DNA of 64,000 nt from Marinobacter sediminum (GCF_023657445.1 NZ_JAGTWY010000001.1:2852001-2916000), one strand, 5' to 3'. Shown: positions 9,372 to 20,795, counted from the first letter of the stretch. Notes: generated by a model not told the origin, from the sequence alone. A program made the numbers and translations.

Positions 9372-10817
9372 GTGGGAGCCACTGTCGTCCAGCTTACCGA
9401 GAGCAAAAAGCAAATTCAGCACACGCACCGGGTCTTTGAAGATCAGAAAAACGCTTTCCGCAATAACCCGGCACCGTCCCTGACCGAACGACAGGAAAAC
9501 CTGAAGCGGTTGAAGCGAGCCCTCCTGACTAACCAGGACCGCCTTCTGGAAGCAATTGATCGCGATTTCAGCTGTCGCTCCAGAGACGAATCGCTGATCG
9601 CCGAGGTTATGCCGTCGATTCAGGGCATCAACTACACCCTGAAAAACCTCAAGGACTGGATGAAGCCCTCGAAACGCCATGTTTCAGTGCTGTTCCAGCC
9701 GGCCAGCAACAGGGTTCATTACCAGCCCAAGGGTGTCGTCGGTGTGATCGTACCCTGGAACTATCCACTGTATCTCGCCGTTGGACCTCTGGTGGCCTCG
9801 CTGGCCGCCGGTAACCGGACCATGATCAAGATGTCCGAGTACACCCCCCACGCTTCGGCACTGCTGAAGGAGATCATTGAGGCCTCCTTCCCGGAGGAAC
9901 TTGTGTCGGTCATTACCGGGGAAGCAGACGTAGCCGCAGACTTCTCATCCCGGCCCTTCGATCACCTGCTGTTCACAGGCTCAACCTCTGTCGGCAAGAT
10001 GGTCATGCGCGCAGCGGCGGAAAACCTGACACCGGTGACGCTGGAACTGGGAGGCAAGTCACCGGCCATCGTATCGCCGGATATCCCCATGGAAGACGCG
10101 GCTCAGCGCATTGCCTTTGGCAAGGCGTTCAATGCCGGCCAGACCTGCGTTGCGCCAGACTACGTGCTCTGCCCGGCTGACCGGACGCAAGCATTCGTTG
10201 ACGAGTTCCGCACCCGTTTTGCAGAGATGTACCCGAGCCTGCGCGATAATGATGATTTCACCGCGATCATCAACGAACGGCAGTACGATCGGCTGCAGGG
10301 CTACATTGAGGATGCTCGCGCCAAAGGTGCCGAAATCATCGAAATCAATCCGGCGAGGGAAAACCTGAAAGACGGCACCCGAAAGATTCCGCTGACCCTG
10401 ATTCTGAAAACCACAGCAGATATGAAAGTGATGCAGGACGAAATCTTCGGTCCGCTGCTGCCAGTGGTCAGTTACGGGAGCATGGACGAAGCCATTCACT
10501 ACATCAACGACCGCCCAAGGCCCCTGGCGCTCTATTACTTTGGCTACGACAAGACCCAGCAACAGCACGTGGTGGACAACACACACTCCGGTGGCATGTG
10601 CATTAACGATTCCCTGATGCACGTTGCCCAGGATGACCTGCCCTTTGGCGGAATCGGAGATTCCGGCATGGGACACTACCATGGTGAGGAAGGCTTTCTG
10701 ACTTTCTCCCATCACCGCGCAATTTTCTCCAAGCAGAAGTGCAACAGCGGCAAACTTGTGTATGCACCTCACGGAACTGCCGCCCACAAGATGGTATATA
10801 AGTTCTTTATTCGCTGA
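9372..10817 (+). CDS. Coniferyl-aldehyde-dehydrogenase-type NAD(P)+ aldehyde dehydrogenase
   Basis: Oxidises an aldehyde to the acid. The 481-residue protein has the ALDH fold motifs VPWNYPLYLAVGPL, FTGSTSVGK, catalytic Glu in TLELGGKSP, catalytic Cys in FNAGQTCVAPDYV, and EIFGPLLPV. Length and sequence resemble the CalB class used for lignin-derived or fatty aldehydes. Start GTG 9372 is chosen because AGGGGAGA lies just upstream; in-frame starts at 9342 (ATG) and 9291 (GTG) have weaker sites, and 9291 overlaps the promoter. It is divergent from its probable TetR regulator. The true substrate cannot be read from sequence; a fatty aldehyde from alkane or wax-ester metabolism is plausible. Confidence 0.9.
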   Translation: MGATVVQLTESKKQIQHTHRVFEDQKNAFRNNPAPSLTERQENLKRLKRALLTNQDRLLEAIDRDFSCRSRDESLIAEVMPSIQGINYTLKNLKDWMKPSKRHVSVLFQPASNRVHYQPKGVVGVIVPWNYPLYLAVGPLVASLAAGNRTMIKMSEYTPHASALLKEIIEASFPEELVSVITGEADVAADFSSRPFDHLLFTGSTSVGKMVMRAAAENLTPVTLELGGKSPAIVSPDIPMEDAAQRIAFGKAFNAGQTCVAPDYVLCPADRTQAFVDEFRTRFAEMYPSLRDNDDFTAIINERQYDRLQGYIEDARAKGAEIIEINPARENLKDGTRKIPLTLILKTTADMKVMQDEIFGPLLPVVSYGSMDEAIHYINDRPRPLALYYFGYDKTQQQHVVDNTHSGGMCINDSLMHVAQDDLPFGGIGDSGMGHYHGEEGFLTFSHHRAIFSKQKCNSGKLVYAPHGTAAHKMVYKFFIR

Positions 10818-11903
<1,086 letters not shown>

Positions 11904-11910
11904 CACTGCA

Positions 11911-11932
11911 AGCCCCGTGAGGGGCTTTTTTA
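11911..11932 (+). terminator. Intrinsic terminator after coaD-ferredoxin
   Basis: AGCCCC, GTGA loop and GGGGCT followed by a T run, eight bases past the ferredoxin stop. Confidence 0.85.
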
Positions 11933-11949
11933 TTGCTCAAGCCCGCCGT

Positions 11950-13239
11950 TCAGAGTAACGGAGGGAGCGGGATTTCAGTACCATTAACATCCACCATGAG
12001 ATCCTTCATGGTTGCTTTCATTTTCAGTCGGTTGCCATCCTGAACCAGCAGGCCCTGTTTAACTAATGGCGCCAACTGCATCCGCAGTTCCGGATAGTTC
12101 TCTGCCAGTGCTACCGGCAGACTCAGATTCATCTCGCCGGTCAACCGCTGCATCACCATTAACATACCCGCCTTCTGATCCGCAGTAAGCTCAGGGTGAC
12201 TGATCACCCCATTGCCTCGCACCTCACCCTCGGGCGTTGACAGGACCAGCTCGGGAAACCCGACCGAAAATCCCGCGGCAGCGAGATCGCGCAATGACGT
12301 GTTCATCTTTTCCATGGCAGCCAACTGCTGTTCCGGTTGCACCGCCCCTGTGGCTTCCTTTTGAAGCGCCATGGCCTGCAACTCAGACATACCCTCAGTG
12401 AGGTTATTCCAGCTTTCCACATCCAGGTTACCAAGAGCCAGCACCAGCCTGTGAGGGCCATAGCTCTGGCCTTGACGGGCAACCTCTTCCAACTCAACCG
12501 TTGCTCTGGAATCCAGGCGCGCGCCTCCGCGAGTGGCCTCGCTGGCGCTGGTGAGACTAAAGCCACGGAAGGTCACAGCGGTGCCATCGGTCATTGAAGC
12601 GGCAGCAGAAGCTATTGCCATTTCTCCGTTTCCGGTCCAGATATCACCACGCAGATGTTCCATACTCTGCTCCATATGAATATCGGAAATCCGGATATCC
12701 ATATCGGGTCCGGAAAGGCTGACTGCCGGCCATACCAAAAGCGCTTCGGCAGAAGACCCGGCATTACTGATTTCCAAACGCGCCAGCCCTCCGCTGGAGT
12801 TCAGTGACTCCCCCGTTTCGGTATCAGCAATGGACATAACCGGCGCAACAAGCTCGACGATCGCCGTACCCCATATCCGCGTTTCAAGAGTCAGCTTTGG
12901 CAATGCTTCCGGAAACCAGTCAGCACCCTCTGGCGCCCAGCCCTCAGCGGGCTCAAAGTCGAGCAGGCTTCCCGTGACTCCATGAGTCACATGACCCTGA
13001 TAGTCAATCTTGTGGGGCTCACCCGTCTCGGGATTTATGATCCTCAAAGATCCCTTCAGCTCGGCTCCGAGAAAGCCCCGACGATACTGCCCGGTCTCCA
13101 TCTGAACAAACGGCTGGGAACGATTCACTTCCTGTGTCGCTGCCTGCCATTGCTGCTCCGTGACATACCCCACGGCCCAGGGCATGGCGCCAGCTACTGC
13201 CAGCACTGCGGCTCCGGCAATCATCCATTTTTTCTGCAA
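11950..13239 (-). CDS. YdgA-like DUF945 protein
   Basis: A 429-residue exported or membrane-anchored protein of unknown function. A single hydrophobic segment (residues ~5-24) is followed by a long periplasmic region. Features such as the QTGQYRRGFL-like block (here METGQYRRGFLGAEL), the repeated beta-type strands, and a C-terminal LVKQGLLVQDGNRLKMKA block match the DUF945 family. TTG 13239 is chosen because GGAGAG lies five bases upstream; the next ATG (13224) has no site. It begins 13 bases after ppk1 and is probably co-transcribed. Confidence 0.8.
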   Translation of the reverse strand: MQKKWMIAGAAVLAVAGAMPWAVGYVTEQQWQAATQEVNRSQPFVQMETGQYRRGFLGAELKGSLRIINPETGEPHKIDYQGHVTHGVTGSLLDFEPAEGWAPEGADWFPEALPKLTLETRIWGTAIVELVAPVMSIADTETGESLNSSGGLARLEISNAGSSAEALLVWPAVSLSGPDMDIRISDIHMEQSMEHLRGDIWTGNGEMAIASAAASMTDGTAVTFRGFSLTSASEATRGGARLDSRATVELEEVARQGQSYGPHRLVLALGNLDVESWNNLTEGMSELQAMALQKEATGAVQPEQQLAAMEKMNTSLRDLAAAGFSVGFPELVLSTPEGEVRGNGVISHPELTADQKAGMLMVMQRLTGEMNLSLPVALAENYPELRMQLAPLVKQGLLVQDGNRLKMKATMKDLMVDVNGTEIPLPPLL

Positions 13240-13252
13240 GGGTTCTCTCCGT

Positions 13253-15394
13253 TCAGGATTTGCCGGTTAACCGCTCAAGCAGCACCAGTTGCGACGCCAC
13301 CCGGTCTTCACCTTCAGCGGGCTGATTCTGGATGTAACTGCCATCGGGTTGCAGCACCCAGGACTGGCAGTTATCCGCAAGGTAGGTATCCAGATCTTCC
13401 CGAACCCGGGCCACCAGCGCAGGATCCTCAATCGGGAACGCTGTTTCCACACGACTCAGGAGGTTTCGCTCCATTGCGTCCGCACTGGAACAGTAAACAT
13501 CCGGTCGGCCGTTATTGCCGAAATAATAGACCCGGGTATGCTCAAGAAAACGGCCAATGATGGAACGTACCCGGATGTTATCTGAGAGTCCCGGCACCTC
13601 GGGCCTCAGGCAACAGATTCCCCGGATGATAAGGTCAACCTTCACACCCGCCTGGGAGGCCCGGTAAAGCGCCTTGATAATCTGGGGTTCCGTCAGCGCA
13701 TTGAACTTGAAGATAATCCGGCCTTTCTCGCCAAACCCGGCTTCACGATCGATCAGACTCAGCAGGCGGGAGTGCAGGGTGAAGGGGGAATGGAACAGTT
13801 TTTTGATCTTCAGGGCCTTGCCCATCCCTGTCAGCTGCTGGAAAAGCTTGTTTACATCATCACCGATGGACTCGTCACAGGTCATAAAGCTGTAATCGGT
13901 ATACAGCCGGGCATTACCAGCGTGGTAATTACCGGTTCCGAGGTGCACATAACGACGCAGCCGCCCTTCCTCACGCCGCACAATCAGGATCATCTTGGCG
14001 TGGGTCTTGTAACCTACCACCCCGTAAACCACGATTACCCCCGCCTCCTGCAGACGGCTGGCAAGTTCCAGGTTTTCCGCTTCACTGAAACGGGCCCGCA
14101 ACTCAATGACGGCAGTCACCTCCTTGCCACGCCGGGCAGCATCGGCCAGTGCTTCCACAACCTCAGAGTCTGCGCCGGTCCGATACAGGGTCTGGCGAAT
14201 CGCCAGCACCTGAGGATCCTTGGCCGCCTGACGCAACAGGTCGACAACCGGGCTGAAATTCTCATAGGGATGCAGTAACAGGATCGGTCGCTTGCGGATG
14301 CTGTCAAACATCGAGTCCTTGCTTCGAATCAGCTTTGGAATCGATGGTGAGAAGCCGGAATAGGTCAGGTCCGGGCGATCGACCAGACCGCTCACCGCCA
14401 AAAGCCGGGTCAGGTTAACCGGTCCATTAACCTGATAGAGATCGCGCCCGGTCAGACCGAACTCGGTCAGCAGGAACTGCATCAGTTCTTGCGGGCAGTT
14501 GTCGGCAACCTCCAGCCGCACCCCGTCACCAAAGCGGCGACTGAGCAATTCGCCGCGGAGGGCCGAAGCCAAATCTTCCAGATCGTCTTCCAGTTCAAGG
14601 TCCGCGTTCCGGGTCAGGCGGAACTGATAACACCCTTTCACTTCCATACCCGGGAACAGTTCATCGGCGTGGGCGTGGATCATGGACGACAGGAACACCA
14701 GATTCTCGCCACCGTCACACACCTCGTCCGGCAGGCGCACCAGCCGGGGCAGGGAGCGGGGCGCCGGTACGATTGCCATGCCAGTTTCCCGGCCAAACGC
14801 ATCCTTGCCGTCCAGCTCGACAATGAAATTCAGGCTTTTGTTAACCAGCCTGGGGAATGGATGGGATGGATCCAGCCCAATGGGACTGACCACCGGCAGG
14901 ATTTCTTCATCAAAATAATTTCGTACCCACTCAGCCTGAGCCGGGGTCCACTCCCGGCGACGGACGAAGTGGATGTTTTCCTGCTCCATTTCCGGAATCA
15001 GGACGTTGTTGATAATGTCGTATTGCTCATGGATGTAGCCGTGGGCAACCCGGCTGATTTCCGCCAGGGCCTGCTCTGGCATCATGCCGTCCACGCCCAC
15101 CGTTTCCCGGCCGTATTTCATCTGCTGACGCAAACCAGCGACGCGGATCTCAAAGAACTCGTCCATGTTGCTGCTGAAGATACAGCAGAAAATCAGACGG
15201 TTGATCAGCGGGTGCGTGGTGTCCAGCGCCTGTTTCAGCACCCGGTAATTGAACTGCAACTGGCTCAATTCCCGGTTGAAATAATTCTCGCTGGCGTCCA
15301 GATTCACGTCCTCCCCGGTCGGAGGCACGTCTAACGGTGCAGGAACGCTTTTGCCACCATCCATTGTCGAGTTCTTCACCGTTTCCGTTGTCAT
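13253..15394 (-). CDS. ppk1: Polyphosphate kinase 1
   Basis: Reversibly polymerises the gamma phosphate of ATP into polyphosphate. The 713-residue protein has the PPK N-terminal domain (YFNRELSQLQFNYRVL), the head domain, and the catalytic half with the autophosphorylated His region YKTHAKMILIVRR, LGTGNYHAGNARLYTDYS and the second His-containing block LEHTRVYYFGN. Length fits Ppk1. It lies between hemB (67 bases upstream) and DUF945 on the same strand. Polyphosphate ties it to the phosphate genes elsewhere in the window. Confidence 0.97.
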   Translation of the reverse strand: MTTETVKNSTMDGGKSVPAPLDVPPTGEDVNLDASENYFNRELSQLQFNYRVLKQALDTTHPLINRLIFCCIFSSNMDEFFEIRVAGLRQQMKYGRETVGVDGMMPEQALAEISRVAHGYIHEQYDIINNVLIPEMEQENIHFVRRREWTPAQAEWVRNYFDEEILPVVSPIGLDPSHPFPRLVNKSLNFIVELDGKDAFGRETGMAIVPAPRSLPRLVRLPDEVCDGGENLVFLSSMIHAHADELFPGMEVKGCYQFRLTRNADLELEDDLEDLASALRGELLSRRFGDGVRLEVADNCPQELMQFLLTEFGLTGRDLYQVNGPVNLTRLLAVSGLVDRPDLTYSGFSPSIPKLIRSKDSMFDSIRKRPILLLHPYENFSPVVDLLRQAAKDPQVLAIRQTLYRTGADSEVVEALADAARRGKEVTAVIELRARFSEAENLELASRLQEAGVIVVYGVVGYKTHAKMILIVRREEGRLRRYVHLGTGNYHAGNARLYTDYSFMTCDESIGDDVNKLFQQLTGMGKALKIKKLFHSPFTLHSRLLSLIDREAGFGEKGRIIFKFNALTEPQIIKALYRASQAGVKVDLIIRGICCLRPEVPGLSDNIRVRSIIGRFLEHTRVYYFGNNGRPDVYCSSADAMERNLLSRVETAFPIEDPALVARVREDLDTYLADNCQSWVLQPDGSYIQNQPAEGEDRVASQLVLLERLTGKS

Positions 15395-15461
15395 GATTCC
15401 TCTGTTCCAGTCTATGCATTACCGGCCAAAACCCGACAATGCTTGAATATCATTTACCCGC

Positions 15462-16586
<1,125 letters not shown>

Positions 16587-16619
16587 TCAACAGCTTAGAG
16601 ACCATATATGACAACCGGG

Positions 16620-17651
16620 TTACCGAATGGAATCGAGCGCCCGGGCCCGGACCTGTTCAGTTTCACTGAAATGCTGCCTCCGCAGCCGGACGATGGCTGC
16701 CTCAAGCTCTGGACCGGCAAGCCCGGACGACATCAATGTTTCGCGGTCTGAAGAATAGGCTTGCCAGCGCAAATCCCAGGCCTGCTGCTCCTGTTCCACT
16801 TCGGCGAGACGACTTGCGGTGTCCGCACCAAAGGCTTGTTCCCGCCAGGCCTGAAGGGCATCCGGATCATCCGCCAGCTTCCTGCGGGCCTGTTCATAGT
16901 CTGTAAAACGGCGTGTTTCCTTGCGGGCGCTCCTCACAGGCTCTGGCAATTCCGATTCGGCCCGGGCAAGCGCCGTTTGCCTCTGCTCCGCGCTCAACGT
17001 GTCATCCCGGACGATACGCAACTTCTCGATCTGGAATCGATCCACAGCCTCTTCCTGCGCGAAAAAGGCTTCCGCTGTCTGGCTGTCCATCCACGTCCGG
17101 CGCAGTGCCTGTATTTCCTCCATCCTCTGTTGCATTTCAGCAGCAGAAAGCTGGTCAACACCACCAAAGGCCGCTTCAAGATCCGATACCGCCAACTTGT
17201 AATCCAGATAAGCACCCAACGTGTCCAACGCCTGGCTGCGAGCCGGTTCATCAAGGACCGACAGCGTTTTTTCAATCCGGGCAACCAGCTGCTGCAGGGA
17301 TTCTTCACCCAGTGCTGACAGATAATACTCAAACATCTGACGCAACTCCGGGGTCGGGATCAGCGCGCCACCGCCATCCAGCCTCGCCCATCCGGAGGGT
17401 ACGGACGTGCCGGCCAGTGACGGCGGTAAACGCTCAGGCAAGGGGGCTTTGCTGGCCTTACCCACCATCCGGGATGGCTGCTCGACGGGCTCTTCTGGCG
17501 CCTCCTCCGGGGCAGATACACGCGGCTCATTGACGACGGGTATTGCAGCCTTCGGTGTACCGCTGTCCTGACCTCCTGACATTAACCAGAAGCCAGCGAC
17601 AACTGCCATTATCAGCAGCACCAGCGGCCTGTTAAGGGCTTTGATGGTCAC
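16620..17651 (-). CDS. lifO: Lipase-specific foldase (lipase chaperone, LifO family)
   Basis: Membrane-anchored periplasmic steric chaperone that folds a secreted lipase. The 343-residue protein has one N-terminal membrane anchor (RPLVLLIMAVVAGFWLM), a Pro/Glu-rich variable linker, then the globular-helical foldase part. The family signature RxxFDY(F/C)LSA is present as RQMFEYYLSA, with Glu for Asp. The rest is long charged helices, as in Lif structures. GTG 17651 follows AAGGAC. Lif genes normally sit right after their lipase gene; here the upstream neighbour is unrelated and separated by a terminator, so the client lipase is elsewhere. Confidence 0.87.
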   Translation of the reverse strand: MTIKALNRPLVLLIMAVVAGFWLMSGGQDSGTPKAAIPVVNEPRVSAPEEAPEEPVEQPSRMVGKASKAPLPERLPPSLAGTSVPSGWARLDGGGALIPTPELRQMFEYYLSALGEESLQQLVARIEKTLSVLDEPARSQALDTLGAYLDYKLAVSDLEAAFGGVDQLSAAEMQQRMEEIQALRRTWMDSQTAEAFFAQEEAVDRFQIEKLRIVRDDTLSAEQRQTALARAESELPEPVRSARKETRRFTDYEQARRKLADDPDALQAWREQAFGADTASRLAEVEQEQQAWDLRWQAYSSDRETLMSSGLAGPELEAAIVRLRRQHFSETEQVRARALDSIR

Positions 17652-17757
17652 AGAAAGTCCTTTTATCTCAGCGGCTTGTTCGCGCCAGGGCAATCTCCCG
17701 GACGCAATCACGTTGCACGAGAATAAACCAGAGCGGCAGGTACTACCGAGAACGGCG

Positions 17758-17796
17758 TCAAAAACAGAACCGGGACCCTGAGGTCCCGGTTCTGTT
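17758..17796 (-). terminator. Strong intrinsic terminator after the small SutA-like gene
   Basis: AACAGAACCGGGACC and its exact reverse complement flank a CTGA loop; a T run follows on the minus strand. It lies 10 bases past the stop at 17807, isolating lifO from upstream transcription. Confidence 0.9.
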
Positions 17797-17806
17797 CCGA
17801 GCAAGA

Positions 17807-18028
17807 TCAGAGGGAGCGGTTATTAAAACCCACTTCCACCTTGCGGGGGGAGTCAGACCGAAAGCAGGTGTCCACTTCCTGAATCTGCCCACCCTGACTC
17901 AAATAGGCTTCGATATCCGCTTGCAGTTGTGCGCGCACACGAGCACGACCGGCAACGGAATGACCGTCATCACTGTCGCTGCCCCAGTTTCCGGACTGCT
18001 CCATATTGCTTTCGTCGAATTCACTCAT
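17807..18028 (-). CDS. Small acidic protein, SutA-like C-terminus
   Basis: A 73-residue, charged, Cys-poor protein with no membrane segment. The N-terminal half is acidic and low-complexity (ESNMEQSGNWGSDSDDGHS). The C-terminal half (RAQLQADIEAYLSQGGQIQEVD...SPRK...) resembles, from memory, the C-terminus of Pseudomonas SutA, an RNA-polymerase-binding protein of slow growth that ends with a similar FL..GG.VQEI pattern. That match is short and unverified. ATG 18028 has GGAG upstream. It is single-gene, followed by a strong terminator. Confidence 0.6.
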   Translation of the reverse strand: MSEFDESNMEQSGNWGSDSDDGHSVAGRARVRAQLQADIEAYLSQGGQIQEVDTCFRSDSPRKVEVGFNNRSL

Positions 18029-18255
18029 GGCCTTTTCTCCATCAACGAAAACAGATTGATCGAGTGCTGCAACCACGCCGGGCAACTACACTCCGTCTCG
18101 ACGAAATGATATTAACGACCCCGTCTTGGCGTCTTTATAATCCGGTTTTTGTAACAGCGCTATTTTCATCTGTCGACTTTTTTGTAAATTTTTGTAAATG
18201 TCATTAAGCTTCTGAATTTGAAATATAAAATGGCCAACAATAAAAGGTCATTAAA

Positions 18256-18282
18256 TTGACAAAAAGAATGAATATTGATTCA
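18256..18282 (+). promoter_or_regulatory. Candidate promoter/operator of the second TetR gene
   Basis: TTGACA (18256-18261) lies in an AT-rich stretch, followed by the dyad TGAAT-ATTG-ATTCA (18269-18282) just before the TetR ribosome site. A convincing -10 is not clear. Autoregulation by the downstream TetR protein is inferred. Confidence 0.4.
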
Positions 18283-18301
18283 CTACTTGTAGGGAGCCGC
18301 C

Positions 18302-18934
18302 ATGGCCTACCGTGAAACCGAGAAAATGCGCCAACGCAAAGCCCTGGCGCGACAACGGATTATTGACTGCACCTATGAATGCGTTGCCAACGGCGGTTTC
18401 CGCAGCGCCCGGATTACCCGGATAGCAGGCTTGGCCGACGTTGCCACGGGCACCATCTATCGGCACTTCGAATCACGGGAAGACCTGTTTGCGGAAGTAT
18501 TCCGGCTGGCCACCCAGAGAGAAGTGGACAAGGTTGCCGAGTCGCTCACCACAACTGGCGACGCCACAACCCGGCTTGAGTCTGCCCTGAGACAGTTCGC
18601 CGAGCGGGCGTTGCGTGGTCCGGTGATGGCCTGGTCGCTGATTGCCGAACCAGTAGACCCAAAGGTGGAAGAGGAACGACTGGCATACCGAAAGGCATAT
18701 GCAGGCCTGTTCGAGCAAGCAATCCTCGAAGGCATCAAGGAGGGGTGCGTTCCAGATCAGGACGCCCGCCAAAGCAGCACCTGCCTGGTTGGCGCCATTG
18801 CGGAGAGTCTGGTGGGGCCGCTGTCACCGACCCAGTCCAGCCAGGCATCCGCCACCACAACAGACAATGATCATTCACTGGTCAACGCCATCATTCGCTT
18901 TTGCATGCAGGGGTTGACCGGCACACGGAGCTAA
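18302..18934 (+). CDS. TetR family transcriptional regulator (with AidB-like dehydrogenase)
   Basis: A 210-residue regulator with an N-terminal helix-turn-helix (RQRIIDCTYECVANGGFRSAR through TGTIYRHFESREDLF). Its C-terminal domain is of the unclassified TetR type. GTAGGGAG precedes ATG 18302. The next gene starts two bases after this stop, so the two are one operon. The likely role is control of that acyl-CoA dehydrogenase; this is inference from context. Confidence 0.88.
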   Translation: MAYRETEKMRQRKALARQRIIDCTYECVANGGFRSARITRIAGLADVATGTIYRHFESREDLFAEVFRLATQREVDKVAESLTTTGDATTRLESALRQFAERALRGPVMAWSLIAEPVDPKVEEERLAYRKAYAGLFEQAILEGIKEGCVPDQDARQSSTCLVGAIAESLVGPLSPTQSSQASATTTDNDHSLVNAIIRFCMQGLTGTRS

Positions 18935-18936
18935 CC

Positions 18937-20637
18937 ATGAACGCAGGGCAGCCTTACCCCGAAGTCCCGGACAATGAGGATGAAAGTCGCTACCTGGCGA
19001 CCACTCACGAGGTGTTCAACCAACCCCCTGCCCTGGAGAACTACAACCTCTTCGACCAGGACACTGCCCTGCAGCAAGCTGTTCACAGGGAGGGCGCCGG
19101 GGCAGCAACAGAAGACCTGAGACAGTTTGGCGCCCTCGCTGGCGCCGCGGAAACCATTGATCTTGGCTTCCGCGCCAACAGCAACAAACCAGTCTTCAAT
19201 ACCCACGACCGGTTTGGCCATCGCATCGATGAAGTGGATTTCCACCCCGCCTATCATGAGCTGATGCGCATTGCCCTGGAAAACGGCCTGCACAGCAGCC
19301 CGTGGACGCATCCCGGCAAGGGCGCCCACGTAGCCCGTGCCGCCAGGTATTACATGCACTCCCAGGTGGAAGCAGCACACTGCTGCCCGGTGACCATGAC
19401 CTTTGCAGCCATTCCCACCATCCGCAAACAGCCGGAGCTGGCAAAAGACTGGGAACAGCGCATTCTGGCCAATGGCTATGATCCGCGCAATGCTCCGGAC
19501 AGCCTGAAAACCTCGGTCACTATTGGCATGGCCATGACCGAAAAGCAGGGTGGCAGTGATGTTCGTGCGAACACTACCAGGGCCTACCCGATCGGAGCGG
19601 AAGGGGCGGGGCAGGCCTATGAACTTGTTGGCCACAAATGGTTTGTGTCCGCCCCCATGTGCGACGCCTTTCTGGTGCTGGCACAGACCCGAGGCGGGTT
19701 ATCCTGTTTTCTGATGCCTCGCTGGCGCCCCGATGGCACCAAGAACCCATGGCACGTCCAGCGCCTTAAGAACAAGATGGGCAACGTCGCCAACGCCTCA
19801 AGCGAGGCCGAATTACGCGGCGCTCTGGCGTGGATGGTCGGCAACGAAGGTCGTGGTGTTCCCACCATTATTGAAATGGTGGCCATGACCCGTTTTGACT
19901 GCATGATCGGCAGCTCCGCCGGCATGCGCCAGGCTGTGGCCCAGGCCACCCACCACTGCCGGCATCGCAGTGCCTTTGGCAATCGCCTGATCGAACAACC
20001 CCTGATGCAGAACGTTCTGGCAGATCTTGCTCTGGAGAGCGAAGCTGCCCTTGCCTACACCATGCGTATCGCCCGCGCCCTGGATAATCAGGACCAGGAA
20101 CATGAGCGCTTACTGGCACGCCTCGCCACACCAGTTGGCAAATACTGGATTTGTAAACGCACCCCGAACCATGCCTACGAAGCAATGGAGTGCATAGGCG
20201 GCAGTGGCGTCATGGAAGACTGCATCATGCCCCGGTTGTTCAGGGAATCGCCGGTCAACGCCATCTGGGAGGGTAGTGGTAATGTACAGTGCCTGGACAC
20301 CCTCCGCGCGCTTCACAAGGAACCGGAAACCCTCGACGCGTTCTTCCGGGAAGCCGCTGAGGCCAAAGGAGCCGACAGACGGTTTGATCGGTTCCTTGCG
20401 CAACTGCAGAATGACTTCGCCGACATCAGCGATTTCCAGTACCGGGCACGTAACCTGGTGGACCGCATGGCACTGGTCATGCAGGCCTCTTTGCTGATCC
20501 GCCACTCAGACAAAGCCGTCGCAGACGCCTTCTGCGCCGCCCGACTGGAATCCGCAGGCGGCATGAATTATGGCAACCTGCCCTCGGGCACCGACCCCGC
20601 AGCCATTATCAAACGGGCAACGCCTGTAGTAGGCTGA
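18937..20637 (+). CDS. AidB-like acyl-CoA dehydrogenase
   Basis: A flavoprotein of the acyl-CoA dehydrogenase superfamily, 566 residues, longer than the ~380-residue standard enzymes because of an AidB-type N-terminal extension. Motifs include the FAD-site MTEKQGGSDVRAN, HKWFVSAPMCDAF, and AIWEGSGNVQCLD with the usual catalytic Glu. AidB binds DNA and is linked to alkylation response, but relatives act on branched acyl-CoAs; which applies here is open. ATG 18937 follows GGAG inside the end of the TetR gene. The pair forms one operon. Confidence 0.88.
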   Translation: MNAGQPYPEVPDNEDESRYLATTHEVFNQPPALENYNLFDQDTALQQAVHREGAGAATEDLRQFGALAGAAETIDLGFRANSNKPVFNTHDRFGHRIDEVDFHPAYHELMRIALENGLHSSPWTHPGKGAHVARAARYYMHSQVEAAHCCPVTMTFAAIPTIRKQPELAKDWEQRILANGYDPRNAPDSLKTSVTIGMAMTEKQGGSDVRANTTRAYPIGAEGAGQAYELVGHKWFVSAPMCDAFLVLAQTRGGLSCFLMPRWRPDGTKNPWHVQRLKNKMGNVANASSEAELRGALAWMVGNEGRGVPTIIEMVAMTRFDCMIGSSAGMRQAVAQATHHCRHRSAFGNRLIEQPLMQNVLADLALESEAALAYTMRIARALDNQDQEHERLLARLATPVGKYWICKRTPNHAYEAMECIGGSGVMEDCIMPRLFRESPVNAIWEGSGNVQCLDTLRALHKEPETLDAFFREAAEAKGADRRFDRFLAQLQNDFADISDFQYRARNLVDRMALVMQASLLIRHSDKAVADAFCAARLESAGGMNYGNLPSGTDPAAIIKRATPVVG

Positions 20638-20667
20638 TCAACATTCGAATCCACCAACACGGTCTGA

Positions 20668-20781
20668 GAACCGCTTGGGGGAACCTTTCGAAAACCGTGC
20701 GGTTGCCATGGATGGCAGAGCCGAGGGTACATGGACGTACTCACAGCGTGTTTTGGAAAGGCTTCCCCCCCCCAGCGGTTC
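20668..20781. repeat. 114-bp multi-armed palindromic element
   Basis: The ends are long imperfect inverted repeats: GAACCGCTTGGGGGAACC... on the left and ...GGCTTCCCCCC...AGCGGTTC on the right, with AAAAC/GTTTT continuing the pairing. Two perfect hairpins lie between: GCCATGGATGGC (20705-20716) and GTACATGGACGTAC (20727-20740, 4-bp stem). The whole can fold as a three- or four-way cruciform. This looks like a MITE or REP-type intergenic repeat; copy number cannot be judged here. Confidence 0.75.
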
Positions 20782-20795
20782 CTGCGCAGAACTTT

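Noticed and set aside
18136..18141. TATAAT box as the TetR promoter
   Set aside because: It is ~160 bases from the TetR start with a nearer TTGACA; it may be real but its gene is unclear.
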